NCBI GenBank assembly: GCA_040954595.2
Contig: CM082587.2
Location: forward strand, 4,650,001-4,714,000
Length of the DNA: 64,000 nucleotides
Reading direction: 5' to 3'
Source: Balanoglossus misakiensis
Lineage: Eukaryota > Hemichordata
Shown here in pieces: positions 10,358-21,761 of the stretch. The notes below the pieces were generated by a model, which had not been told where the DNA came from, searched no databases, and worked only from the letters and a program-made list of their open reading frames with translations. The position numbers and the translations under genes are program-made. Each line of letters begins with the position of its first letter. The stretch's first letter is position 1.

Positions 10358-13039
10358 ATGGGGAACAACAGACAAGGTATGCAGGCACAGAAAGATGGCG
10401 GGTGCCACGGTTGGCTCGTTGTACTCGGCTCTTTCATTTGTAGTATGTTCGTCTTTGGATTCTATCCGGCGGCTGGACCACTGCTTGTTGCGATCCAGAA
10501 GTCCTTCGAGGCGACTTCAGCCCGCACATCGTGGATACTCTCGCTGCTTGTGTTTCTCGAATTCGGTTTAGGTAGGTTTTTATTACAGTCTACACTACTA
10601 TACGGATGGGGTTTCAGGTAGACTTTTGAGAACACAGTTTGCAGCAGTCTTCTCACTTACCGGGAGAACAATGAGCGAGGGCTCCAGGCACAATTGCCTC
10701 GAATATATGTCACAACCCCATAACTATCATCAGTATGCTTGGAGAAGGCTCACTGTAACATAATAGCCTCAAGGTCTACCAAGCACGTTTAAAAGCTCAC
10801 CATACTTAAAGCTTGCCTTGCACTAAAGAAGATGTTCCTTAATTAGCCAGGCACCAAACGCATATTAGAAAGTACATCAACCTCATTTCTGATGGTGCCT
10901 TCTCACCTTCCTGCAAAAGTATTGGGAATCATCATACTTAATCCTTGTAAACACTAGCAGACTTGTTACAAAGTACACACCACACCATACCACATGTACG
11001 CCCAAGAACCACATACCAGCACACCATGCCATGTTCCAGTTGGAGCATTATTAATAGCTCATATCGTTACCACCAGCAGCCAATTGGAAAGGAAGCTACT
11101 CAGCCCGTTTTCTGTTTTATTTACAGGTCCCTTAGTAAACGTGTGCGTGAAGAAGATTGGATTTCGAATGACGGTCATAATTGGATCCATTTTGTCCACT
11201 TCTGGATTCTTTGTGAGTGCATTCGCACCGAACATTGAGTTTTTGTACTTTAGTCTGGGGATTTCAGTCGGTGAGTATGACGTTTACATTTATTGATGAA
11301 ATTATTCGCATTAACTATCATGAAATGCGAGTTATATATAAATTGATTAATGCGTCGTTTTGTAAACCCACTGATATCGGACTTGTTCTTTACTTTATAT
11401 TTTAGGATTGGGGTATGGAATGATTCTGACGCCCGCATTCGGAATTGTTGCACTGTTTATAGAGAAACGATTCTTGATGGCGAGTGCCCTTGTAGTTGCT
11501 GGCGGTGGAGTGGGTGTATTCATTTTCCCGCTGATATTGCAACCATGCATTGATACTTACGGATGGAAGGGCGCTGTGATTGTGTTCTCCGCCATAAACG
11601 CGCATACAGGTGTCGCTGCTGCTCTGTTCAAACCGAGGCGAACCACAGCTGAAGAAGGGAGAAATCAAGACCGCCACGATGCGCACAACACTGAAGAAGA
11701 ACAAAATGAAAACCACTCGCCAAACAAATTTAGAAAAATACTGCGCATTTGTGACTGTACTATCTTAACCAGATTTCCAGCTTTTTTAGCATTTGCCGGT
11801 ACGGCGTTAACCGGGATAGGCGTCGGATTCTTCGGGGTCCCCACGCATATTGTGTCCCGCGCTGTTGACCAACAGATCGGAACGCCCGAAGAGATTGCGC
11901 TCGTCGTTTCGTTTCTTGGAATCGGTAGCCTCGTCGGCAGAATGACTCCCGTGGTCTTGTCGTGTTGTAAATTCAAGCGGCTGACTTTCTCCCTTTGGTA
12001 CGGACTTGCCTTTCTGCTGGCCGGGATCGCATCTCTTCTGAGCCCGTTAGCAAATACCTATGTATTATACGCTGTGTATACGGTCTTTATGGGGATGATG
12101 ATGGGATTTTGGTTCGCGATACTCGGGACAGTCCTGAAAAACATTGTTTCCACTCAGTTTTACGTCGCGGGATATGGACTCTCTACAATGTGTATGGCCC
12201 TTGGAGGATTAGTGGGACCAGTTTGTGCAGGTAAAATTCTGAAGTCACTCTTGTTCATTTATTTATTTATTCGCAAGTGGAGTATCTTCACTGCTGCTGT
12301 TTAATATGGTATTCAGTCCAAGCATGGAAATATTAAAGGGAACCTGATGATGTTGAGCAACGCAAAGTGGTCGCTGCTCGTTTATGGTAGAGCGTAGGCT
12401 GGTCTTTTGAACTACATGTACCTGTATAGAGGACATGCACAGTCACATATCCAGCCATTCTCCGTACAGACCCCCTAGCTAGGTTAGAATTATCCACGCG
12501 CTTACAATCTCTGTACGTAGGATGAAATCCAACAACAGATCAGTTGCATTTGTCGTCATGCTAGCTGTGGAAACGCAGCTGTACCGTGGGGGTGGGGATA
12601 TGCTGATTGTCCGTGAGGGAGTCAGCACATCCCCCACGGTACAGCTACGTTCCCACAGCTATCGTCGTTAATTATCCCCGGTTACTAAATGATGACCATG
12701 CATACTTTTATCGCCTGTATATTCCTCAGACTTAAATTACTCCTCTTAGGTTTTTAACCCAAATAGTTCACCATTGCCTTTTATTCGAAATTTGTTGCAG
12801 GCTACATATATGACGTCACCGGAGATTACAACAACTCCTTTTACTTTTACGGTACTTTCTTATCGCTTGGCGGCCTCATCACCTTGGTACCCGAGCTCTG
12901 TACTTGTAGTCGTCGTCGACTGTCTGAACAGAATAAACAAGATAGCATTATGTCCATGGACGAAATCCAAAGCCGCGACGATGTCAGAGAAGTTGGTACA
13001 CAGACGGACGAAGAGGCCAACTTGGATAATATTCTGTGA
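10358..13039 (+). CDS. SLC16/monocarboxylate-type MFS transporter, copy 2
   Basis: Four exons, all with the same phases as copy 1: 10358-10571, 11127-11270, 11406-12230, 12801-13039 (473 residues). The SLC16 signature KDGGCHGWLVVLGSF, the FIEKRF...AGGGVG motif and the GSLVGRMTP motif are identical to copy 1. The two differ in the extreme N-terminus (MGNNRQGMQAQ here), in exon 2, in a longer mid-loop (RNQDRHDAHNTEEEQNENH), and in the C-tail. Nucleotide identity in exon 3 is close to complete over long runs, which suggests recent duplication or gene conversion. ATG 10358 was taken; an in-frame ATG at 10379 is an alternative. Substrate unknown. Confidence 0.9.
12562..12661. repeat. Fold-back (inverted repeat) element in intron
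   Basis: Two arms of about 40-45 bases (12562-12606 and 12620-12661) are near-perfect reverse complements: AGCTGTGG/CCACAGCT outer ends, GCTGTACCGTGGGG/CCCCACGGTACAGC cores, with a loop of about 14 bases. It lies in the last intron of transporter copy 2 and is absent from the same intron of copy 1. It could be a small MITE/fold-back insertion or an RNA hairpin. No flanking target-site duplication was clear. Confidence 0.75.
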
Positions 13040-13593
13040 TTCACGTATTGAAGGACCTGCGGCATTTTGACATTAATATTGCCGTTACACCGAGAGTTTG
13101 ATTTGGATCCAGGGTAAACGGAGTCTGTGATTTAATCATGCTGATTAAAATCTCTTGTGTTTTCCTGCGCTGGAATTTTGTTTTCGCTTTCTCAACATCA
13201 ACAAGTCGATGTCAGAATCATAAGTTCATTTGAAGTTGATGATAGTCACCTGGGGTGTGTTCTTTTGGTCTTTATAGGCCTATTTTACTTTCTAAATTTC
13301 ACTAAACTGATAGAAAGTCGTCGTTTATTTCATATTGCGAGAAATTGCTCGATGTTTTCTTTTGTGCTATCTAACTTGCGTTTGGATCTTATTTTCTATG
13401 TTTTTTATTACCGTTATATTGTCAACCTGTTTTATCCTTGTTTCTTTTTCTTTTTTGCGTGACTTTATTCACTTATCGTGACTATTTTCAAAGTTGATGT
13501 TGTTTTAATAGATGTATATTTACATCCTGATTTAAACAAACAAACAAACAAACAAACAAACAAACAAATAAATAAATAAATAAATAAATAAAC

Positions 13594-13624
<31 letters not shown>

Positions 13625-14593
13625 AAGAGTAAACATTATTCAATGTTGTTGATGAAGTAGCATGCCAAAAGCTACACGAATAATGGGATGTAAATGTACA
13701 TAATGATTTCAGTAATGTTTTACTACCCTTACCGAGAATTCGGGGTCATTTAAGGTCAGCGTAGCCAGGGCAGCCATAGATCCAGTCGTGGACGTGCTCT
13801 CTCTTCGCAGTTACGACAAGAACTAAAAAGGCAGGGATTGAGTGATATCTGACCCTTCTTGCTGGCGATAGCTTGAAGTATAAACTGTAAGTATTAACAT
13901 ATTTCTTTTCTGCAGAATATTTAAGGCATTATACTATTACTAGCCCGGGGTTTTGTATATACACAAATATTAAATGTACTTCCTCATCCTGGTGCAGTTG
14001 TCATGAATATAAAGTTCAAATATCCTAAATTTAACGATATTTTCCCTATAGACAGAGTGTTGAACTTTCTCTCTCGTATTAGTGAGACAGTTAAAGCAAC
14101 AACAATGCATGATAATCTATTGGAGTTAAATCGTTGAACATCTTAAAATGTGTAAATTCCTTGCATAGCCTATATAGTACCTAGCCTACTCTATAATTAC
14201 CCAGGATTCAATGCGAAATTTAATGTACATTGTACTTTGGACGCCTGTTGTACTCCAGTTCCTATGCAGACATAATTCCGACATTTTTAGTACACCTGCG
14301 CAAATAGACATGCAACTGTGTTACATAAATACATTAAGCTTAAACCACCAACACCACCACACATCCAATATAGCACAGTTGAAAATGTTTACTATAGTAT
14401 AAATGTGAACATTTTTTTTTTTTTTTTGGGGGGGGGGTTGTTATAATAGCAACACTGTCTTGTTCATTAATTTTGTTGCATACATCGACACGTGTACAAG
14501 TAAAGGAAGTGGAGTACAAGAAATTGGGAGGAAGACACGATCGTCAAAGACCTACAAGCCCTATTAACCTCCATTATTTTTGAGAAGGGGAAT
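13040..14593. other. Intergenic region
   Basis: No exon seen. It holds the downstream region of transporter copy 2, a (AAAC)n/(AAAT)n tract, a long T run with G run near 14414-14438, and the promoter region of the kinase-protease gene. Confidence 0.5.
13534..13622. repeat. Compound (AAAC)n-(AAAT)n microsatellite
   Basis: About 90 bases of AAAC repeats passing into AAAT repeats, on the plus strand after transporter copy 2. The AATAAA motifs inside it are a by-product of the repeat. Confidence 0.9.
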
Positions 14594-17500
14594 ATGGCCG
14601 GCAAAGGTAAGCAACATATGACTTGTGTGACTGGGACATAATAGTGTCTAGATTTACTGTTGATTGTTGTTATTTTAAGTCGACTGAGCTATGAACTGAG
14701 TAATCGCATCACAAATGATTCTCTTAATACTCGCTTGCTTAACCTTCAATTTTGAGTAATTTCTCTCACTCGGTCGTCTTCGTAAAAAGAGTGAAAGAGG
14801 AAATTAAGTTTCAAATTTCAGCAGGGATTGGCCTCTTGTCTGTGCTTGTAACATACACAACAACAACAACTCACTCACTCACCCACTCACTCACTCACTC
14901 ACTCACTCACTCACTCACTCACTCACTCACTCACTCACTCACTCACTCACTCACTCACTCACTCACTCACTCACTCACTCACTCACTCACTCACTCACTC
15001 ACATATAATCACCCAAAAATCTAATCTTCGGTTAAACATATACATGTACCGGTATGTGGTCAACACAAAACTCTAGCAACACACAGATTGTAAATGTGCT
15101 GATTGATTTTCCCCATTTACAGGTGATATTCTTGATACGGCCATCAAGTTTGTTGCAAAGAAAGTGACAGTGCCCCAGTGTAAAGTGGTCTGCTTGGACA
15201 TTGGTTTGAATAAAGTAGACTTTGACACCATAATCAACAACAACCCTAATGATGTAGGGACACAAAAGTATTTGATGCTGGATAAATGGAAGGACAAGTT
15301 TGGAAAAGAGGCAACATTACAGGCTCTTGAAAAGGCATTGGAAGAAAATGAGTGTGCAAAAATACCGGTAGACCTCAGGCAACATTTAATACAAAAAGGA
15401 TTTCAGAGTAAGTGATGTTAATCCTGAGGCACAGATTTTAGAATGCATGGGAAAAGTACTTGTGGCTTTATTTTGAACATTTCCTTGTGAAATTTTGTTT
15501 GCTTACTTGACTGGCACCCTTGGTGTTACTAAAACACATAAAATCAATTGTACTTCCCTTCCTATGCTGATTGTCAATGGAAACTGTTCTTTTCTTTTTC
15601 ACTGTTCAAGTTGCAAGTGGAGATTCCATTCAAACTCCTCACCGACAAGAAGATATCCAAGGTGGTGGTCAAACCTCTTATCAGAAAATGGTGACAAGTA
15701 GAGCCAGAGATGACGGCAGTGCGACAGGATCGAAAGCACGGGATGAAATGGATTCGCCGCAGTCGGCATCCGCAGGTGATAACCTCATCTTCATCGCCTG
15801 GGTGGGGGTGGGGGATGGAGGGTGAGGGGCAACGTGGTAGTACCAAAGTGACAGCTTTAGACGAAGGAAGTGTTTATAGAATTAATATTGCTTTTTCGGA
15901 TGTTATAAAATAAAGCTACATACATGCATGTTTTGATATCGCCGACGTTACTGACTATAAAGGTCAGTGCAAATAGCATGTGTATTTGTCGCATTTGCGC
16001 GGACCAATGTTTTCTGCATCAAAGTATGAAAATTAATAAAACTTCGCATTTTTAATTGCTTGTAAAATTCTCCTTGGTACTTTGCCGGTCTTCATGGTTG
16101 TGTTCTGTTTTTTTTTAAACAGATATTGCAAGTCAAACGGCAGTTGTGGGAAATGTTCTACCGAAATCTAACCAAGAAAACAACATATCTCAAAGTTCAA
16201 TGTCACAACCCCAAAACACACCGGCATCAGGTGACAACGATGCAAAACACCAACCAGATACCCAGCCTTTAGAACAAGAGGGACGTACCCCTGGCACTGC
16301 AACAACGCAACCTCTCGAAGACAGACCCACAGGGGAGCCATCTGTACCTAAGGCTACAGCTCTGCCTACCGACAGTACACCAACAGTCCCAGGTGTCATC
16401 AATGGTCAAACTGCACAGCCGCACTCTCCACAAACCGAAAGTTCTGCTGGTGAAAGTTTTGCCCACCCATTCCAAGAAACACCTGCAATGGCTACAGATC
16501 CTCTGAGGCAATTGAAAGATTTCAAACTAGGACACAGGCTTAAGGTTTTTACAAGGGAAAAGATTGATGCCATTGCCAATGAGTTTGTAGAATGCATTCA
16601 GAAAGGGAGCTTCGGCGATGTGTATAAAGGTGGGTATAATAGGCCTAGTCTACACTAAAATGTTGCACGTACATTTCTACTGCAGTGTCCTGTGGGAAAT
16701 GTATGAACAGAGACACTTTAGCCATGCAAACAAGCACTCGTCAGAGAGTGCATACATATTTCTGCAGGAGTTTTACACTCATATTGTTTAACGAATTCAT
16801 ATCGGGGACAAAATAAAGGTCTGTTTTATTTTTGACAGGTAAGCATTAAAAACATGTGGTTGCAGAGGGCTTTAACTGATTTAGGACTATTACAAAAACT
16901 CTAATCATTGCAACCTTTGTTGACAAGGTTTGTTTTGTTTGGCTTATTAATAGGTAAAATGGAGCTCGGCGGCAAGTTCAATAATAAAGTTTTTGAGGTT
17001 GCCATAAAACATGTAAAACTGAACATTTTGCCTGATCAGGTTGTAGCAGACTTTAAAAGAGTGAGTATACAACATCATCGTAATGATCACAATCTTGAGA
17101 ATAAGAATTAAGTGAATCTTTGTTGGTATTGAATACATGTGAAGTCAATTGTTATGGGTTTCCCCCCAAATATACAACAAAAATATATCAACATTTCTTG
17201 TGTATAAAATACACATGAACATGTAGTGTTTTGTATAATCAAAATTGGTTTGCTTTTAATATGGACTAGCTTCTATTCCAGTTGATCACAGCCACATTAC
17301 AGATAATGAATATTGTTAAGATTTAGTCGGTAACTTTACTGTCACATAAAGTGAGAGGATTACAGGCCTTAGGGCAAAGTCCAATCGCAGGAATAGATTG
17401 TTTGTCTATGTACGGTTCTGAATTGTACATTGCATTGAATTTCATATTACTTACAGTTATCTTCTCTCTTCATTTTTGTGTTGAACAGCGAAGTGTTGCC

Positions 17501-20500
17501 AATGTTCGTCATCCCTACATTGTCCCTATTATTGGCACCTTTGACGAGCCAAGGTAAATTAGCTCCCATTATGTATAATTCCACTGACAGCTGATGGGTT
17601 TGTTGGCATGTATACATTTATGTATACGTATGTATGTGTGCCCGTGTGATATGTATATTTGTGTGTGTGTATGTTTATGTACATACATACATTGGTTTCT
17701 TTCAGAGGGCCACTTCACATGGTGTACTCATACATGAAGCGTGGAGATTTAGAGCAAGCTTTGGAGAGATTGTCGGATGGCAAACTAGATTCCAACAAAT
17801 GCATCACAATTGTTGCACAGATCAGCGCAGCTTTGACATACCTCCACAACCAGAGGTAAGTTCATATATATAGCTGTTATTTGTATTGTATTGTATTGTA
17901 TTGTAGTGTGTTGTGTTGTGTTGTGTTGTGTTGTGTTGTGTTGTGTTGTATTGTATTGTATTGTATTGTATTGTATTGTATTGTATTGTATTGCATTGCA
18001 TTGCATTGCATTGCATTGCATTGTATTGTATTGTATTGCATTGCATTGCATTGTATTGTATTGTATTGTATTGTATTGTATTGTATTGTATTGTATTGTA
18101 TTGTATTGTATTGTATTGTATTGTATTGTATTGTATTGTATTGTATTGTATTGTATTAATAAGACCAGCAGTTCAATTGTCGTTTCTAATCAGTTTTAAC
18201 TGTGAAAAGGGACAATTTATGGTTCGAACATCCTTGGTTCTTATTGAGACCATGCACTAAATCAGCAACCAGGTTCATTTGTAACAGATGATCATGTCAA
18301 GCTTATCCAATGTTTTTTCTCTTTCAAGCCCACCAATTATCCATCTTGACGTCACACCAGCAAATATCCTGCTAGATGAATTCTTCAACGCAAGACTTGG
18401 AGATGTTGGTTTTTGCCATGATAAAAAAACTGTGGATAGTGATCCTTTGAAAATTCATGCCGTATTCTCTCCTGGTACACCCGGATACCAAGATCCTTCT
18501 CTGTTGGAGGATTGGTCCTTCCAGCCGACAAATGATGTGTTCAGTCTAGGTGTTGGTAAGAATCCAGAGTTTTGTTCTGACGTGTGCTTGTGCGATCGGA
18601 GGTTTAATTTAGACAGACTGTCAGTACATGGTTTGAGGTTTGACACCTGTAAAATGTCTCACTTTAGCATAATTTGCATGTAATAGTGCCCATGTCCACA
18701 TAGAGCTCTACGCAGTATCATTTTTAAAACCAATTACTTTTGTTTTGGTTTGTATAATGTGCTGTGTTGTGTTGTGTTGTGTTGTGTTGTGTTGTGTTGT
18801 GTTGTGTTGTGTTGTGTTGTGTTGTGTTGTGCTATGTTGTGCTGTGTTTTACAATTACAGTGATGCTGCGAATGTTGACTGGAATGCCAGCACTCGTCAA
18901 TGATGTACAAAAACCACCACTGTCCTTGCATGCGCATCTCCGAAAGCAAGATTGTTTCAAAGACATACAGAAGCTGTTCCAAAAAGTCATCAGGGTATAG
19001 AATTAATAATGTTTATTTTGAATTTTGGCCACTTGAACATGCGCAGGGACGTCTCATCTTAAACCAATTGGGGCAAAATAGATGACATTTTTTTTCAATG
19101 TTTTAAGGTTACATAATTATTTAGGCAATGAACAGATATAATAATCATGCATTCAGTGTATCAATACATTGGAAAGATTTGTTTAATTATGCCATTTCTT
19201 TAATCTTTTTTCCCTGCAGTGTGTGTGGCTTTCTGATGAGAACAAAACAAATGCTAAAGCATTTGCAGAACTTATGTGCAAGTGCATTAAACCAGCGTCG
19301 GAAGAGAGAATTTCAATGGCAGAACTCCACAAACAAATGAAGGTAAAGAGTTTTTGTGCTTAATAAATGGCGACAAAAATTGCATCTATGATGAACAGAT
19401 CACATGATATTATATGGAAAAATTCGATTCAGATTGCATAATGCTGCTTGTTTTAAAGTCGTACTCTTTTTTGTATTCATGGTTTGCATACAGGACCTGG
19501 TTCTTGACCACCTCTTCCATAAATCAGTGGATGGGACTGCAGAGGAACTGTGTGTCTTTTGCCATTTAAACCCAATTGGTAAGAAATATAAAAAGGTGTA
19601 ATTTTTCAGCATATTCACATGATGTTTATCATCAAACAAATATATGTGATGTCGGGGATGTTTTGTCTCACGCTTGCCAGTGACCCATTGTAAGACAAAA
19701 GTCCCCAACTTGTGTAAGGTATATCTACCGGTAATCCCAGATAATTTAGGACGTGTGATTCACTTTATTCACTCTTTAATTTCAGTGCGTGATCTCCACT
19801 TAATCAGCAAACAATGTACTGATACATGTGATGTAGCGTGTGTACAGTGTCTGATAGATTCCAAGACAAATCCGTTGGTATGCCCTGAGCACGGGCCAGC
19901 ACAGCCACCCATTGGTGAGTTACTGAGATTGGAATCATGAGTGTTTTCCAGAATCATTCTCTGATTCACTTGTGGCAGCACAAAATGTACCTTACATTAG
20001 TGCATCCAATTGCAATAATCCACAGGAAAGTTTCTTTACTCATCAATACTTAAAACGTGCACACATATGGATCTTTGTATTTCTGACAGATGTACACTTT
20101 TTCAAGGTTCATTTGTAAAATTACTAAACTACATGGTGTTTTGTATGAGGAAATGCAGGTCGATATGGCACAGGGTGGGGGGGGGGGGTACTATTATCAT
20201 ACCCGGATGTATGGCCCAAGTTCATAGAGGCACATACCTGTACATTTATGGTAATTTTCGTAAGATAGGAGACACTCATTTTACATATACCGTACTACAG
20301 TGACATGGTGAAATGTAATCTTTTTTTTTGTCTGAAGGACATTCTATGAGTTTTGGTATATTCATTGGAGCAACAGGCTCAGACGATTTCTGTCTCGATG
20401 CAGAAGGATTATGTGAGGTGTTCACTGATCCCAATATTGGAGCAATAAGGTCAGTTTGTATACAAAATAAAGTCTGCATATAAAAATAATTGTTAATTCT

Positions 20501-21271
20501 AGCATGTAAAAATTATGATTTTTACCGATAATCGTACAATTCTGAATTCATACACAAACCGTGCCCCTATAGACTATTGTGTTTCAGAACTTTTGTGTCA
20601 TTGGGGCAGTGATCCAGGAGAATTAAGATTCATTATTGTTAGCAGTTTGCCATGAAAGCTCATATACATACAAATCTACCCTTGGTGGATGTGAATAAGG
20701 CTGTTGGGCAATACACTTTTGGAAAATTCTGTGATTCTCATCTATTTCTACTTCCAATTCGAGATAAACCCAGATAAATGTAAGCCGTCACTGATGCACC
20801 AGGATTGTTTGAGGGTCATGCAGTGTACTGTCAGTCTAGATTTTAATGTTGGTAGATGTAACACAAAACAAGTACTGCATGATATAGAAGCTGTCTTCTG
20901 TGTCATTTTCCACACAGAAAGGAGAATGCTATTTTGATGACTTCAAAGTCAGAAGAAAATTTGCAGCCAACTGCAAAGAATATTTTGGAACAGTTGAAGA
21001 ATATTAAGGACAAAATGACATGCGAAGAGGAATCAAGCTTGATCTTCTACTTCTCTGGGCATGGTTTCAACAAGGGTTCACGTGTACGTTGCTGTGAGGA
21101 AGACGAATTAGAATCATCACAACTACAATCAGAAATCCATAGCATGAACTTTACCCAACTTCTTCTTATTCTCGACTGTTGTTACGCTGCCAAAAATGGC
21201 CCAATGCAAGTAGGACTTGTGAGGTGTTTTGGTCCTGGCCAAGAAGTGATTTTAAAGAAAGCAATGGGGAG

Positions 21272-21314
<43 letters not shown>

Positions 21315-21761
21315 AAACTTCTTGAGGACAGTGGTATCCCAGTTTTATACAAAAAAGAAGTTGCTGACGTCATCGAGAAGTCTCTTCCAACGTTGACACA
21401 GCTGTCATCAAAGTACAGCGTAATCCAATGGTCATCCAGCATGCATGATGAGCAATCTGTAGGTTACAAAGGTGGACCCTCCGTCTTCACAACGCATATC
21501 ATCGCAGGGCTCCGTGCAGCAAAGATATGCAAGCTCGGTAGATCACCTAAAGGTTGTCAAGAATCCAAGACGTGCGAGAGATGCTCCAGATACAGACAGA
21601 AAATGCAGAGTCAGTCATGCATATCGTTCTGTGAGCTCAGTGAGTATGTTTTTCATCATGTGAAGGAGCAGCTTTCCAGATATAAAGTATACAATCAGAC
21701 TCCTCACACTGTGGCCAAAGAAAATATTCGTGTGAACAGAAAAATAGCATATTGCTGTTAA
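14594..21761 (+). CDS. Death domain - IRAK-like kinase - Cys-rich - metacaspase-like protease
   Basis: Fourteen exons join in phase: 14594-14606, 15123-15407, 15611-15775, 16123-16629, 16954-17060, 17489-17553, 17706-17855, 18329-18555, 18861-18994, 19220-19342, 19494-19578, 19786-19914, 20338-20449, 20918-21761 (981 residues). Order: DD (5-100); Ser/Pro/Gln-rich linker (101-285); kinase domain of IRAK/Pelle type (about 290-585), with FTREKIDAIANEF lead-in, loop QKGSFGDVYKG, Lys342 in VAIK, HLDVTPANILLD (Asp438, Asn443), DVG (456-458), PTNDVFSLG; a Cys/His-rich module (about 610-665; CVFCH, C-x3-C-x3-C-x2-C, CPEHG), RING-like in spacing; C14 protease domain (about 665-981) with YFSGHG (His749), LILDCCYAA (Cys789), and a Gly-x-x-x-Phe-Thr p10-like segment near the end. 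Death domains recruit, kinases of this group signal from Toll/IL-1-type complexes, and C14 enzymes are Cys proteases. The fusion suggests a scaffolded kinase with its own protease effector. Catalysis by either domain is unproven. Confidence 0.88.
14871..15001. repeat. (ACTC)n microsatellite
   Basis: About 130 bases of almost pure tetranucleotide repeat in intron 1 of the kinase-protease gene, about 120 bases before exon 2. Confidence 0.95.
17881..18157. repeat. (TTGTA/TTGTG/TTGCA)n pentanucleotide array
   Basis: About 277 bases of a five-base unit in intron 7 of the kinase-protease gene. Blocks of TTGTA, TTGTG and TTGCA alternate, so variants have spread in runs, as expected from slippage. 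Open frames across it are repeat artefacts. Confidence 0.97.
18763..18848. repeat. (TTGTG)n pentanucleotide array
   Basis: A second array of the same unit family one intron further on, ending just before the acceptor of exon 9 (exon starts 18861), so it forms part of the region upstream of the splice site. Confidence 0.95.
21273..21311 (+). repeat. In-frame (GAT)13 coding repeat, poly-Asp
   Basis: Thirteen GAT codons in the last exon of the kinase-protease gene encode Asp820-832, about 31 residues after the predicted catalytic Cys789. This is where caspase-like enzymes have the linker between large and small subunits. Confidence 0.95.

Noticed and set aside
14752-15024. ORF with Thr-His-Ser-Leu repeats
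   Set aside because: Translation of the (ACTC)n microsatellite.
18215-18235. tRNA B-box-like GGTTCGAACATCC
   Set aside because: No A box or cloverleaf around it.
17881-18260. Three overlapping ORFs with repeated Cys-Ile-Val-Leu-Tyr
   Set aside because: They are translations of the pentanucleotide array.
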